A DNA stretch of 28,313 nucleotides from CAXRDE01 sp964229355 (GTDB taxonomy: Bacteria > Cyanobacteriota > Sericytochromatia > UBA7694): positions 1 to 28,313 of the forward strand of contig CAXRDE010000010.1 of the NCBI GenBank assembly GCA_964229355.1, written 5' to 3'. The notes beneath the pieces are model-generated. The model was not told the DNA's origin, searched no databases, and saw only the letters and a program-made list of their open reading frames with translations. Of this stretch, positions 7,502-12,866 are shown in pieces (position 1 is the first letter of the stretch; each line of letters starts with the position of its first letter). The position numbers and the translations under genes are program-made.

Positions 7502-10262
7502 GAATAACTAACCCCAGTTCTTGAGATAACAACATTTTTACTTTGCCTATTTGTAGAGTTCCCCCATGTAAGATCAAAGGAAAACAATGCCGCAATAAGG
7601 GAGACGCTTGCCAATAACTTCTTATCTGTTCCTCGGCGTCTGTTAATCCTTTGACCTGGCGATAATGCGTTAACACAGATTTTTTACTGACCTTGATATG
7701 CTGCAAATAAAAGTTTTTGGCCATGTCTGTCGTTAAGTCAACCTCTAGATTCAAAGCATATTCTCCCACCCAATATCCCGCCTCATTCTGCTCAATAGGA
7801 ATAAAGGTCAGCGCGTCACCCAGACGGGTTTTCGCCATAAATGCTTCAGCCACAAGCGGATCGTCTTCTGGATCAAACTTTTCACGCGCAGGTGGATTAA
7901 CCCACGAGGCATTAAAGGGATGCTGAATCGATACATCCTCAGCTTGAGAACGCATGGCTTTCTGCTTACCCAGAGAATCTCCATAAACCGCATCTGCATT
8001 GCGAATCCACTCAGGAATTTCTAAGCGATTCTCATAGACATCTTTCACGGCTTTATCTATATCTTCAGGCAGTTGAAAAGCAAAGTTTTCAGCATTTAAA
8101 AGAGACTCGCGCAAATAAAGAAACGTTTGCTGCAAGACATTTTCATCATAAATAGCATTCCAAAAGAGTGGAGCTCCCCACTGGGGCAGGTTTTCTTCGA
8201 ACGAAAGACCTGCAATGTAAAGGGTGGGAGACTTCCCCTGATAATCCCATCGCTGCGATATCGCATGACGATGCATACGGCCTGCACGTTGCAGTAATAA
8301 ATCAATGGGAGCCAAATCAGAGACCATCACATCAAAGTCTAGATCTAAGGACTGCTCAATGACCTGTGTCGCTACGACAATAGACTTAAGGGGTCGCTCG
8401 GGATTCTCCCCTTCTTTGTTCGGTTTACCAAACTTACGCAAAACACGCGCTTCGCGCTGACTACGGTCACTGGCTGGAAAACGGGCGTGGAAAAGCTCCA
8501 AATCTACACCCAGATTCAGCTCTGCCTCCAAGCTTTTTAACTGTTGAAAAACAGCCTGTGCTCTTGTCACTGTATTCACAAGACACGCAGCACACCCACC
8601 GTTTTTAACCAACTGTATTAAGTGCTGAGCCAAAGCTTCTGGTTCAGTAGACAATGGCTTAATGCATAATTTTTGTTGACGAGAAGCTTCAAAAGAGCGT
8701 ACCTGGACCTGTCCGCCTTGCATCTGCGTAATACGCGGATAAGGCGCTTCAGGGAGAGACATCGTACTTCCCCCGCCATAAGCCCTGAGTAAAGCTTTGC
8801 GCAGCTGAGGCGGTAATGTCGCACTCATCAAAATGACAGAACTCCCCATTGCATGCAGCCATTCAATCAAGATAAAAATGAGCTGAGAAGTATAGGCATC
8901 ATAGGCGTGTACTTCATCTAACACCACCGTGCGATTTCCCAAACCCCATAAACGCACAAAGAAGTGTCGCGTGTTCAGCACACCGAGTAAGGCCTGATCT
9001 ACGGTTCCTACGCCATAGGCTGAAAGTAAAGCCCGTTTACGATGCGTAAACCATGAGGCAGCCTGTACCTGGGCCACATGTTGTGTTTCTAAATCCTCCC
9101 CCTCATAAATACCCGATTGCAGTATGTTTTGAAAATCTTGATTTAATAAAGTCGCTCCATGCGCCAACTGTAAATCTAAGCCGTGCTGATGAGACATCCG
9201 CTTCAAAAATTCCAATGTACGTTTAAACATCGCATTCCCCGTCGCTTGCGTGGGCAATGCCACATACATTCCCCGGTGCCCCAATTGATGCTGCAAACGC
9301 AAGTGCCCATCAAAGGCAGCCTCCGTTTTTCCCTCTCCCATGGGTGCTTCCACCACCAACAACATAGGCTGAGAAGCTTGCTGCGTGAATTCGATCATCA
9401 CCTGTTGTAAGGGGCGAGGGGGGAACTCAAACCATTGAGAAAATGGCTTTTGTTCCTCTTGTAAGGGGGATCGTGGATGCCAGCCCATTTTTGGAAGAAT
9501 CTTCCTGGCCCTTGCCAAACGCTCCTGGTAATACTGAACTAAATCTCCGGGTTCAGAATGAAACGAAAAGAAGGACTCGTTAGATGCTATCCAATCCGCA
9601 AAACTGGTTAAACCACTAAGGCGTATAAAGCCTTCAGCAGATAGGTCATCTTGAAGCGACGGTTTATCACAACCCACCACAGTTAAGACGGCCTCAAATA
9701 ACTCTTCTCGCACCTCTTCCCATGTATGATCCCCAACAAATCGGGAATTTTCTACATACCGTATATCTCGAGGTGTAGCCCTTAAACCATGATGAGCACC
9801 GACTGCATCCGCTATTTTTTCTGCAAAATCGAAACTCCAGCCTTTACCTTGAAACAACGTGGCTAAAGCATGCTGAGAAATATAACCGTGGTGAACATAC
9901 GCTACGCCCTCGTACTTCTTTGAACCTCGCCCTAAAATACGGCGCTCGCGAATACCGGCAACAATCAGCCCGGTAGACTCTACGCGATCAGCCCCCAAAG
10001 CCCAAAGATTTACAAAACTCGGTGAACATTTGCCCAAATCATGTAGACCAATAGTGGCAGCCAGCCAGGCACAAGTAGATTGCCAGGAAGTAAAACCCCA
10101 GTCTTTCTGATATAACTGCCGGGTTGACTCAGGCTCTAACTCTAAAATAGCTTCCGCACAAGCTGAGACATCTAACATATGCGCAATCAAAGGATGCCAT
10201 ACGGTTCCATCTTTACGACTGCTTTTCGCCCATATTGAAAGGGCTTTTTCAGATAAAATCAT
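7494..10262 (-). CDS. cas3: Cas3, HD nuclease-helicase effector of type I-E interference
   Basis: Cas3 is recruited to the Cascade R-loop and unwinds and degrades target DNA. The 922-residue protein has an N-terminal HD nuclease domain with likely metal ligands His23/His28 (HPLIAHMLD), His74-Asp75 (GLHDLGK), His124/125 (YVHHGY) and His157/158 (GAHHGL). The SF2 helicase core follows: Walker A EAPMGEGKT near 305-313, DEVH near 449-452, SAT near 480, and QRAGRMHRH near 660. All catalytic motifs look intact. The ATG at 10262 has AGGTGG about eight bases upstream and is the first cas gene, about 27 nt downstream of the start point expected from the promoter at 10296-10323. Confidence 0.97.
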   Translation of the reverse strand: MILSEKALSIWAKSSRKDGTVWHPLIAHMLDVSACAEAILELEPESTRQLYQKDWGFTSWQSTCAWLAATIGLHDLGKCSPSFVNLWALGADRVESTGLIVAGIRERRILGRGSKKYEGVAYVHHGYISQHALATLFQGKGWSFDFAEKIADAVGAHHGLRATPRDIRYVENSRFVGDHTWEEVREELFEAVLTVVGCDKPSLQDDLSAEGFIRLSGLTSFADWIASNESFFSFHSEPGDLVQYYQERLARARKILPKMGWHPRSPLQEEQKPFSQWFEFPPRPLQQVMIEFTQQASQPMLLVVEAPMGEGKTEAAFDGHLRLQHQLGHRGMYVALPTQATGNAMFKRTLEFLKRMSHQHGLDLQLAHGATLLNQDFQNILQSGIYEGEDLETQHVAQVQAASWFTHRKRALLSAYGVGTVDQALLGVLNTRHFFVRLWGLGNRTVVLDEVHAYDAYTSQLIFILIEWLHAMGSSVILMSATLPPQLRKALLRAYGGGSTMSLPEAPYPRITQMQGGQVQVRSFEASRQQKLCIKPLSTEPEALAQHLIQLVKNGGCAACLVNTVTRAQAVFQQLKSLEAELNLGVDLELFHARFPASDRSQREARVLRKFGKPNKEGENPERPLKSIVVATQVIEQSLDLDFDVMVSDLAPIDLLLQRAGRMHRHAISQRWDYQGKSPTLYIAGLSFEENLPQWGAPLFWNAIYDENVLQQTFLYLRESLLNAENFAFQLPEDIDKAVKDVYENRLEIPEWIRNADAVYGDSLGKQKAMRSQAEDVSIQHPFNASWVNPPAREKFDPEDDPLVAEAFMAKTRLGDALTFIPIEQNEAGYWVGEYALNLEVDLTTDMAKNFYLQHIKVSKKSVLTHYRQVKGLTDAEEQIRSYWQASPLLRHCFPLILHGGTLQIGKVKMLLSQELGLVIHD

Positions 10263-10295
10263 CCTTACACCACCTGTATAATCACAGACTAAAAA

Positions 10296-10323
10296 AGTAT
10301 AACAACCAAAGAAAAATTGTCAA
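10296..10323 (-). promoter_or_regulatory. Promoter of the cas operon
   Basis: On the minus strand TTGACA (10318-10323) is followed by a 16-bp spacer and TATACT (10296-10301), five of six in the -10 box. A start near 10289 gives a 5' leader of roughly 27 nt to the cas3 ATG. It lies downstream of a second minus-strand promoter at 10636-10664, so the operon may have two starts. I found no good seed match of the pseudo-spacer here: the nearest plus-strand look-alike, TGTATAATC at 10274, lacks a PAM and mismatches seed base 5. Confidence 0.85.
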
Positions 10324-10384
10324 GTTAAGAGTATCTAAAGAAATTTGCGTAAAAATCCTAGATACTCTACTTGAACACGTAAGT

Positions 10385-10504
10385 TTAAAATTTCACGAAA
10401 ATGCGAAAAGCTTTTAAACCATAGTCACGCGCATAAATACGCTGGCCATCTTTGGTGGTGATGTAAGTGACAAATATATATCGTCCCATTACACAGGTTC
10501 TCAT
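10385..10504 (-). CDS. Small 39-residue protein of unknown function upstream of cas3
   Basis: A short minus-strand frame runs from ATG at 10504 (or a second in-frame ATG at 10489, giving 34 residues) to TAA at 10385. The product carries a regular, protein-like core, YITTKDGQRIYARDYGLKAF, then RIFVKF. It is basic and rich in aromatics and beta-formers. The K-D-G-x-R-I-Y-A-x-x-Y-G-x-K-A-F pattern reminds me of short uncharacterised bacterial proteins, but I cannot name a family. The SD is weak. It lies between the minus-strand promoter at 10636-10664 and the cas promoter at 10296-10323, so it would be transcribed from the promoter that the crRNA-like element appears to target. It could be a toxin, a small regulator or an unrelated passenger. 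Confidence 0.6.
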   Translation of the reverse strand: MRTCVMGRYIFVTYITTKDGQRIYARDYGLKAFRIFVKF

Positions 10505-10516
10505 TTCTAGAGAAGC

Positions 10517-10544
10517 TTGAATGGTGATAGAATGAAAATAGAAT
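10517..10544 (+). promoter_or_regulatory. Candidate plus-strand promoter for a small RNA
   Basis: TTGAAT (10517-10522), a 16-bp spacer and TAGAAT (10539-10544, five of six) on the plus strand. The expected start near 10551 is followed about 40 nt later by a strong intrinsic terminator, leaving room for a short RNA but no obvious protein. Confidence 0.45.
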
Positions 10545-10548
10545 GTAT

Positions 10549-10629
10549 TCATTCGAACCATGAAAGCAAGGCCTCTCGTCTTGGCTTTCGAAGCCCTCGG
10601 GAAGCTGCAACTTCCCGAGGGCTTTTCAT
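10549..10629 (-). CDS. Possible 26-residue leaderless mini-ORF
   Basis: The minus-strand promoter at 10636-10664 would start RNA about 7 bases after its -10 box, at or next to the A of ATG at 10629. This makes the frame leaderless or nearly so. It encodes MKSPREVAASRGLRKPRREA and ends LLSWFE, stopping at 10549. It is strongly basic, and several of its Arg codons (CGG, CGA, AGA) are often rare in bacteria. That recalls the codon-dependent action of some CreT toxins, but rarity in this genome is untested. The first half lies in the 14-bp hairpin shared with the plus-strand terminator, so the frame could be chance overlap. Confidence 0.3.
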   Translation of the reverse strand: MKSPREVAASRGLRKPRREALLSWFE

Positions 10630-10633
10630 TTTT
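10551..10633 (+). ncRNA. Candidate plus-strand small RNA, antisense to the 5' end of the minus transcript
   Basis: The interval between the plus-strand promoter (10517-10544) and the terminator (10591-10633) would make an RNA of about 80 nt with two hairpins. The first is GAAAGCAAG (10562-10570) with CTTGGCTTTC (10580-10589, one bulged G). The second is the terminator stem. It is fully complementary to the first part of any transcript from the minus promoter at 10636-10664, including the 26-residue mini-ORF. An antisense role is inference from position only. Confidence 0.4.
10591..10633 (+). terminator. Rho-independent terminator
   Basis: A perfect 14-bp stem, AAGCCCTCGGGAAG (10591-10604) with CTTCCCGAGGGCTT (10611-10624), loop CTGCAA, followed on the plus strand by TTTT, CA and TTTTT. 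Only the plus direction has the T tract. On the minus strand the same hairpin would sit at the very 5' end of the transcript from 10636-10664. Confidence 0.85.
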
Positions 10634-10635
10634 AT

Positions 10636-10664
10636 ACTATACGCCAAGCAAATTCACATGTCAA
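10636..10664 (-). promoter_or_regulatory. Near-consensus minus-strand promoter, likely target of the crRNA-like element
   Basis: TTGACA (10659-10664), a 17-bp spacer and TATAGT (10636-10641) on the minus strand form one of the best promoter matches in the window. The start would be near 10629. It points to the 26-residue mini-ORF, the 39-residue ORF and the cas operon. A promoter this strong usually needs a repressor. The protospacer at 10657-10690 covers its whole -35 box. Confidence 0.8.
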
Positions 10665-10693
10665 ACAGTTAAAAAATTTGACATAGTACACTT
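10657..10693 (-). promoter_or_regulatory. Partial protospacer with AAG PAM matching the nearby pseudo-spacer
   Basis: Read on the minus strand, AAG (10693-10691) is followed by TGTACTATG (10690-10682) and later TTTTT and AA. Compared with the pseudo-spacer (10796 down to 10763), bases 1-5 and 7-9 match. Base 6, which type I-E Cascade flips out and does not read, differs. Bases 13-14 and 16-22 also match, giving 17 of the first 22. The remaining bases mostly differ. AAG is a standard type I-E PAM. Seed pairing with a poor distal match fits binding without Cas3 cleavage, as known for CreA-type guides. Confidence 0.75.
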
Positions 10694-10734
10694 CGTTTTT
10701 TAATTTATATTAATATGCCGCAGATCATAATTTA

Positions 10735-10825
10735 AAAGTCGTCCCCATATAATGGGGAAAAGGGTTGCTCTCCCTTAAAAAGTTGAGCATTGTACACGGA
10801 TCATCCCTGTTTAACAGGGAATATC
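10735..10825 (-). ncRNA. CreA/CreR-like crRNA-like RNA: two degenerate repeats around a 34-nt pseudo-spacer
   Basis: In minus-strand order, the first degenerate repeat (10825-10797) ends in ATGATCCG, identical to the array handle. Its stem is changed in a compensated way, CCCTGT/ACAGGG instead of CCCCGC/GCGGGG. A 34-nt pseudo-spacer (10796-10763) follows, beginning TGTACAATGC. The second repeat (10762-10735) keeps the TTCCCC start and a 5-bp stem CCCCA/TGGGG but has lost the handle, which a two-repeat unit does not need. Cas6e cleavage would give a normally built crRNA. Degenerate repeats also discourage recombination with the array. The first repeat overlaps the last two bases of the higA stop codon. 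I see no convincing separate promoter, so it may be made from the higBA transcript. Function is inferred from known CreA/CreR guides. Confidence 0.8.
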
Positions 10826-11231
10826 AAGCATTACGGAGATACTGTTCTTGAAAAAGCTCCTTATGTACAATTTCTTGAATAAGAGATTCTGCCGGAATGC
10901 TTAATCCCTTATGGAGTTTGCGAATCATCGCTAAACTCAGTTTTCGCTTGCCAGACAACACCTCTGAAACTTTAGATGCCGTCCCAAGATAAGGAATCAG
11001 ATCTTTTTGAGAAAGCTGTTGTTGATCCATACGAAAACGAATGGCCTCAATGGGATCTACATGAATCGGTTCAATCTCATTTTCTTCATAAGTCTTGATC
11101 ACAAGAGAAAGCAATTCCAGCTCATTTTCTAAGTCTGACCCTGGGACAATCTCTTGATCCATTAAATTCAGAAGGCGTTCCATAGCCACATCATAATCTG
11201 ATTCTGATTTAATCATACGAATAGCGGACAT
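10824..11231 (-). CDS. higA: HigA-type antitoxin and autorepressor
   Basis: HigA antitoxins bind and neutralise HigB and repress their own operon. The 135-residue product has an acidic, helical N-terminal part (IKSESDYDVAMERLLNLMDQ) and a C-terminal XRE-type helix-turn-helix near 62-115 (IRFRMDQQQLSQKDL, then LGTASKVSEVLSGKRKLS). This HTH pattern is typical of HigA partners of the HigB_toxin family. I chose the ATG at 11231 because GAGGAG stands nine bases upstream. The frame extends to 11303, but that part overlaps higB. The stop codon falls on the first two bases of the degenerate CRISPR repeat at 10797-10825, so the antitoxin gene ends directly in the crRNA-like unit. Confidence 0.9.
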   Translation of the reverse strand: MSAIRMIKSESDYDVAMERLLNLMDQEIVPGSDLENELELLSLVIKTYEENEIEPIHVDPIEAIRFRMDQQQLSQKDLIPYLGTASKVSEVLSGKRKLSLAMIRKLHKGLSIPAESLIQEIVHKELFQEQYLRNA

Positions 11232-11256
11232 TATGATAATCTCCTCTTTTCCCGAT

Positions 11257-11541
11257 TTAAAATGACTGCCTATCGTATTCTGAGTGAGTTCCCACCCACT
11301 CAATCACGACCTTGTCATTTTGGTATTTAACTTTCACCACAAGGCGATAGTCATTGCCTTTTATATTAAAAATGACGCGATTATCTGCCAGAAAGCTTGC
11401 TGTGACGTATCTATTCTTGATATCTTGTGAAGTTTCCCATTTTGCAGCCTGAACTTCAAGGATCCAAGCGTTGATCGGATTTACAGCATTTGCGTGTTTC
11501 TTTTTGAACTTATCAAGCTTAAGTAAGCCGAGTATTTCCAT
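11257..11541 (-). CDS. higB: HigB-type mRNA interferase toxin (RelE superfamily)
   Basis: HigB toxins cut mRNA at the ribosome. The 94-residue protein matches the HigB_toxin family along its length: LDKFKKKHANAVNPINAW, VQAAKWETSQDIKNRYVTAS, the strongly conserved DNRVIFNIKGNDYRLVVKV, and the terminal VGTHSEYDR with the likely functional His and Tyr/Asp. Length is normal and nothing is missing, so the toxin is probably active. It is first in the operon, with the antitoxin following after 25 nt, the higBA order. A promoter with an internal palindrome lies 34-62 bp upstream. It is an alternative candidate for an addiction element guarding the CRISPR locus. Confidence 0.93.
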   Translation of the reverse strand: MEILGLLKLDKFKKKHANAVNPINAWILEVQAAKWETSQDIKNRYVTASFLADNRVIFNIKGNDYRLVVKVKYQNDKVVIEWVGTHSEYDRQSF

Positions 11542-11574
11542 AATTTTGTTTCTGTGATCAAAGCTTATACCTTT

Positions 11575-11603
11575 ATTATACTTCCCAAAATGGGAAGTGA
11601 CAA
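11575..11603 (-). promoter_or_regulatory. higBA promoter with palindromic operator
   Basis: On the minus strand TTGTCA (11598-11603), a 17-bp spacer and TATAAT (11575-11580). The entire spacer (11581-11597) is the inverted repeat CTTCCCA-TTT-TGGGAAG, seven bases each side. A repressor bound there would block RNA polymerase between the -35 and -10. HigA is the natural candidate. The expected start near 11568 leaves about 27 nt to the higB ATG. Confidence 0.88.
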
Positions 11604-11667
11604 CACTAAATATATTTTGCTTTAAGTTAGCCCAGTATTAGCCACCGCCTCAGGCCAGCCTGGCAAA

Positions 11668-11696
11668 TTGACGCCTGTGAAAAAGCGTGCTTCAAT
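11668..11696 (+). promoter_or_regulatory. Possible promoter of the secreted protein gene
   Basis: TTGACG (11668-11673), a 17-bp spacer and TTCAAT (11691-11696, four of six) on the plus strand would start RNA near 11703, about 24 nt before the ATG at 11727. The -10 match is only fair. Confidence 0.4.
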
Positions 11697-11726
11697 GCAA
11701 TCAATCTCAACGAAAGCGTCAAAACC

Positions 11727-12494
11727 ATGAAAAAAAGTGTTAAACAGTGGGCTCTGACTGGCCTGAGCCTCTTGATCTTCGCCGCACCGGCCCAGGCAGC
11801 CCAGTGGAAAGCGTTTACGGACTTAGAAACCGGTCTGGTGTTTATGACCGGTGATCTGAGCAACGAAAAGCTCCAAAGCGCCACTCGCGCACAAATCAGT
11901 GGTCAAAACACGGCGCTGCTTCAGGGCCCCATGAACGCCCTGCAAAAATCTGTGGCCCCGGTGGTACAAGCGCAGGGTGCAGGCGTCATCCGCAGCTTAA
12001 AAGCGTATGCCCTGGAAAAGGCCCCGCAATACGAACAGCTCGACAGCCGTTTGCCCCTGGCCAGCAAAACCAATGAACTGCTCATGAAAGCCCATTTTAT
12101 AAACGCGGCCATTGAAACCCAGAACAGCCTCTTGCCCCGTTTAGAAAGCAAGCTCAAAGCCGGGCAACTGTCGCTCGAAGACAAAGCAGCACTGGCACTG
12201 GTGACCCTCTCGCTGGGCAACTTTGTGTCGAAAGCCGCCACCTACGGCCAGCAGGTGCCCGGCGACTTAGACAGCTTAACCCGACAGGTGGCCGCCGAAG
12301 TGAACCGGGTGCAAAAAAACATTCAGTCTAACCCCATGAATGCCTTGCAAATGGGACCTGAGCTGCAATTGCTGCTCGAAGCCCAGAGCGCCCTGGGTAA
12401 AGCCAGCGATATGACTCAAAAAAATGTAAAGTTGCTGCCTGATCAAACCCAGAAGCTGGTGGGGGTCATGCAAAACGTGCAAAAGCTATTTTAA
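11727..12494 (+). CDS. Exported helical protein of unknown function
   Basis: The 255-residue protein starts with a clear Sec signal peptide: basic MKKSVKQW, a hydrophobic core (ALTGLSLLIFAAP), and an AQA-A cleavage site near 24-25. The mature part is rich in Ala, Leu and Gln, has almost no Cys, and reads as long amphipathic helices (for example LQGPMNALQKSVAPVVQAQG and LPDQTQKLVGVMQNVQKLF). I see no catalytic motif and recognise no family. It is probably periplasmic. It overlaps the convergent gene at 12486-12866 by nine bases. It is also the first gene on the GC-rich side of the compositional change. The SD is weak. Confidence 0.8.
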   Translation: MKKSVKQWALTGLSLLIFAAPAQAAQWKAFTDLETGLVFMTGDLSNEKLQSATRAQISGQNTALLQGPMNALQKSVAPVVQAQGAGVIRSLKAYALEKAPQYEQLDSRLPLASKTNELLMKAHFINAAIETQNSLLPRLESKLKAGQLSLEDKAALALVTLSLGNFVSKAATYGQQVPGDLDSLTRQVAAEVNRVQKNIQSNPMNALQMGPELQLLLEAQSALGKASDMTQKNVKLLPDQTQKLVGVMQNVQKLF

Positions 12495-12866
12495 CGCTTC
12501 TGCAGCTCCCAGGGCCTGCCGCCACACGTACAGCTCAAGATTAAAAAGCCGGTGACCATAGGTCTTTGTCCAGCTCTCGGGGGTCGCGTCAGCGGTAAGC
12601 CACAGGTTTTCTCGCAAGGCCGGTGTGCCCACGAGTACCAGTACCCGGCAATCGGCGGGAATTTCAGGCTGCCATTGGTGTAGCCAGGGCAGCTGCGCAG
12701 GGGTAATTTGCAAGCGCAGCTCCACCTTCTCTACCGCATAATCAGCCTGTTCGGTATCTTTTGTGCCCTCAGCCAGCAAGGTGTAATCGGCCGCAAAGGC
12801 CCCTGCAGGCAGCGTGAAGGTGGTGTGCCCTTCTACATACAGCTGTTCGTAATGTCTAACGTCCAT
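12486..12866 (-). CDS. Small protein of unknown function, last gene of the DUF5939 operon
   Basis: The 126-residue product starts MDVRHYEQLYVEGHTTFTLP and is rich in beta-formers and Trp (ITPAQLPWLHQWQPEIP, WTKTYGHRLFNLELYVW). There is no signal peptide or membrane segment, and I recognise no family. Its ATG overlaps the end of the upstream 943-residue gene by 11 bases, so it is probably translationally coupled and works with it. Its 3' end overlaps the convergent secreted-protein gene by nine bases, with no room for a terminator between them. Coupling and GC-rich codon use support it being real. Confidence 0.72.
   Translation of the reverse strand: MDVRHYEQLYVEGHTTFTLPAGAFAADYTLLAEGTKDTEQADYAVEKVELRLQITPAQLPWLHQWQPEIPADCRVLVLVGTPALRENLWLTADATPESWTKTYGHRLFNLELYVWRQALGAAEALK

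Noticed and set aside
10235..10417. Plus-strand 60-residue frame over the cas3 start
   Set aside because: It overlaps the cas3 5' end and the cas promoter, has no SD, and its composition reflects AT-rich intergenic DNA.
10425..10610. Minus-strand 61-residue frame beginning MQLPEGFESQ
   Set aside because: It starts within the hairpin and has a low-complexity His/Ser-rich translation. The overlapping 39-residue frame in another phase looks far more protein-like.
10678..10711. Plus-strand promoter TTGACA (10678-10683) diverging from the targeted promoter
   Set aside because: The -35 is perfect, but the 17-bp position has only TAATTT, and the better TATATT is 22 bp away. It would also transcribe antisense to the guide. 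I kept it only as a possibility.
10849..10870. TGTACATAAGGAG inside higA as a second guide target
   Set aside because: Seed base 7 mismatches and the flanking trinucleotide is not a type I-E PAM.
11575..11603. higBA promoter as a target of the pseudo-spacer
   Set aside because: I found no TGTAC seed with a PAM there. The only clear seed plus PAM match seen by eye near the module is at 10657-10693.
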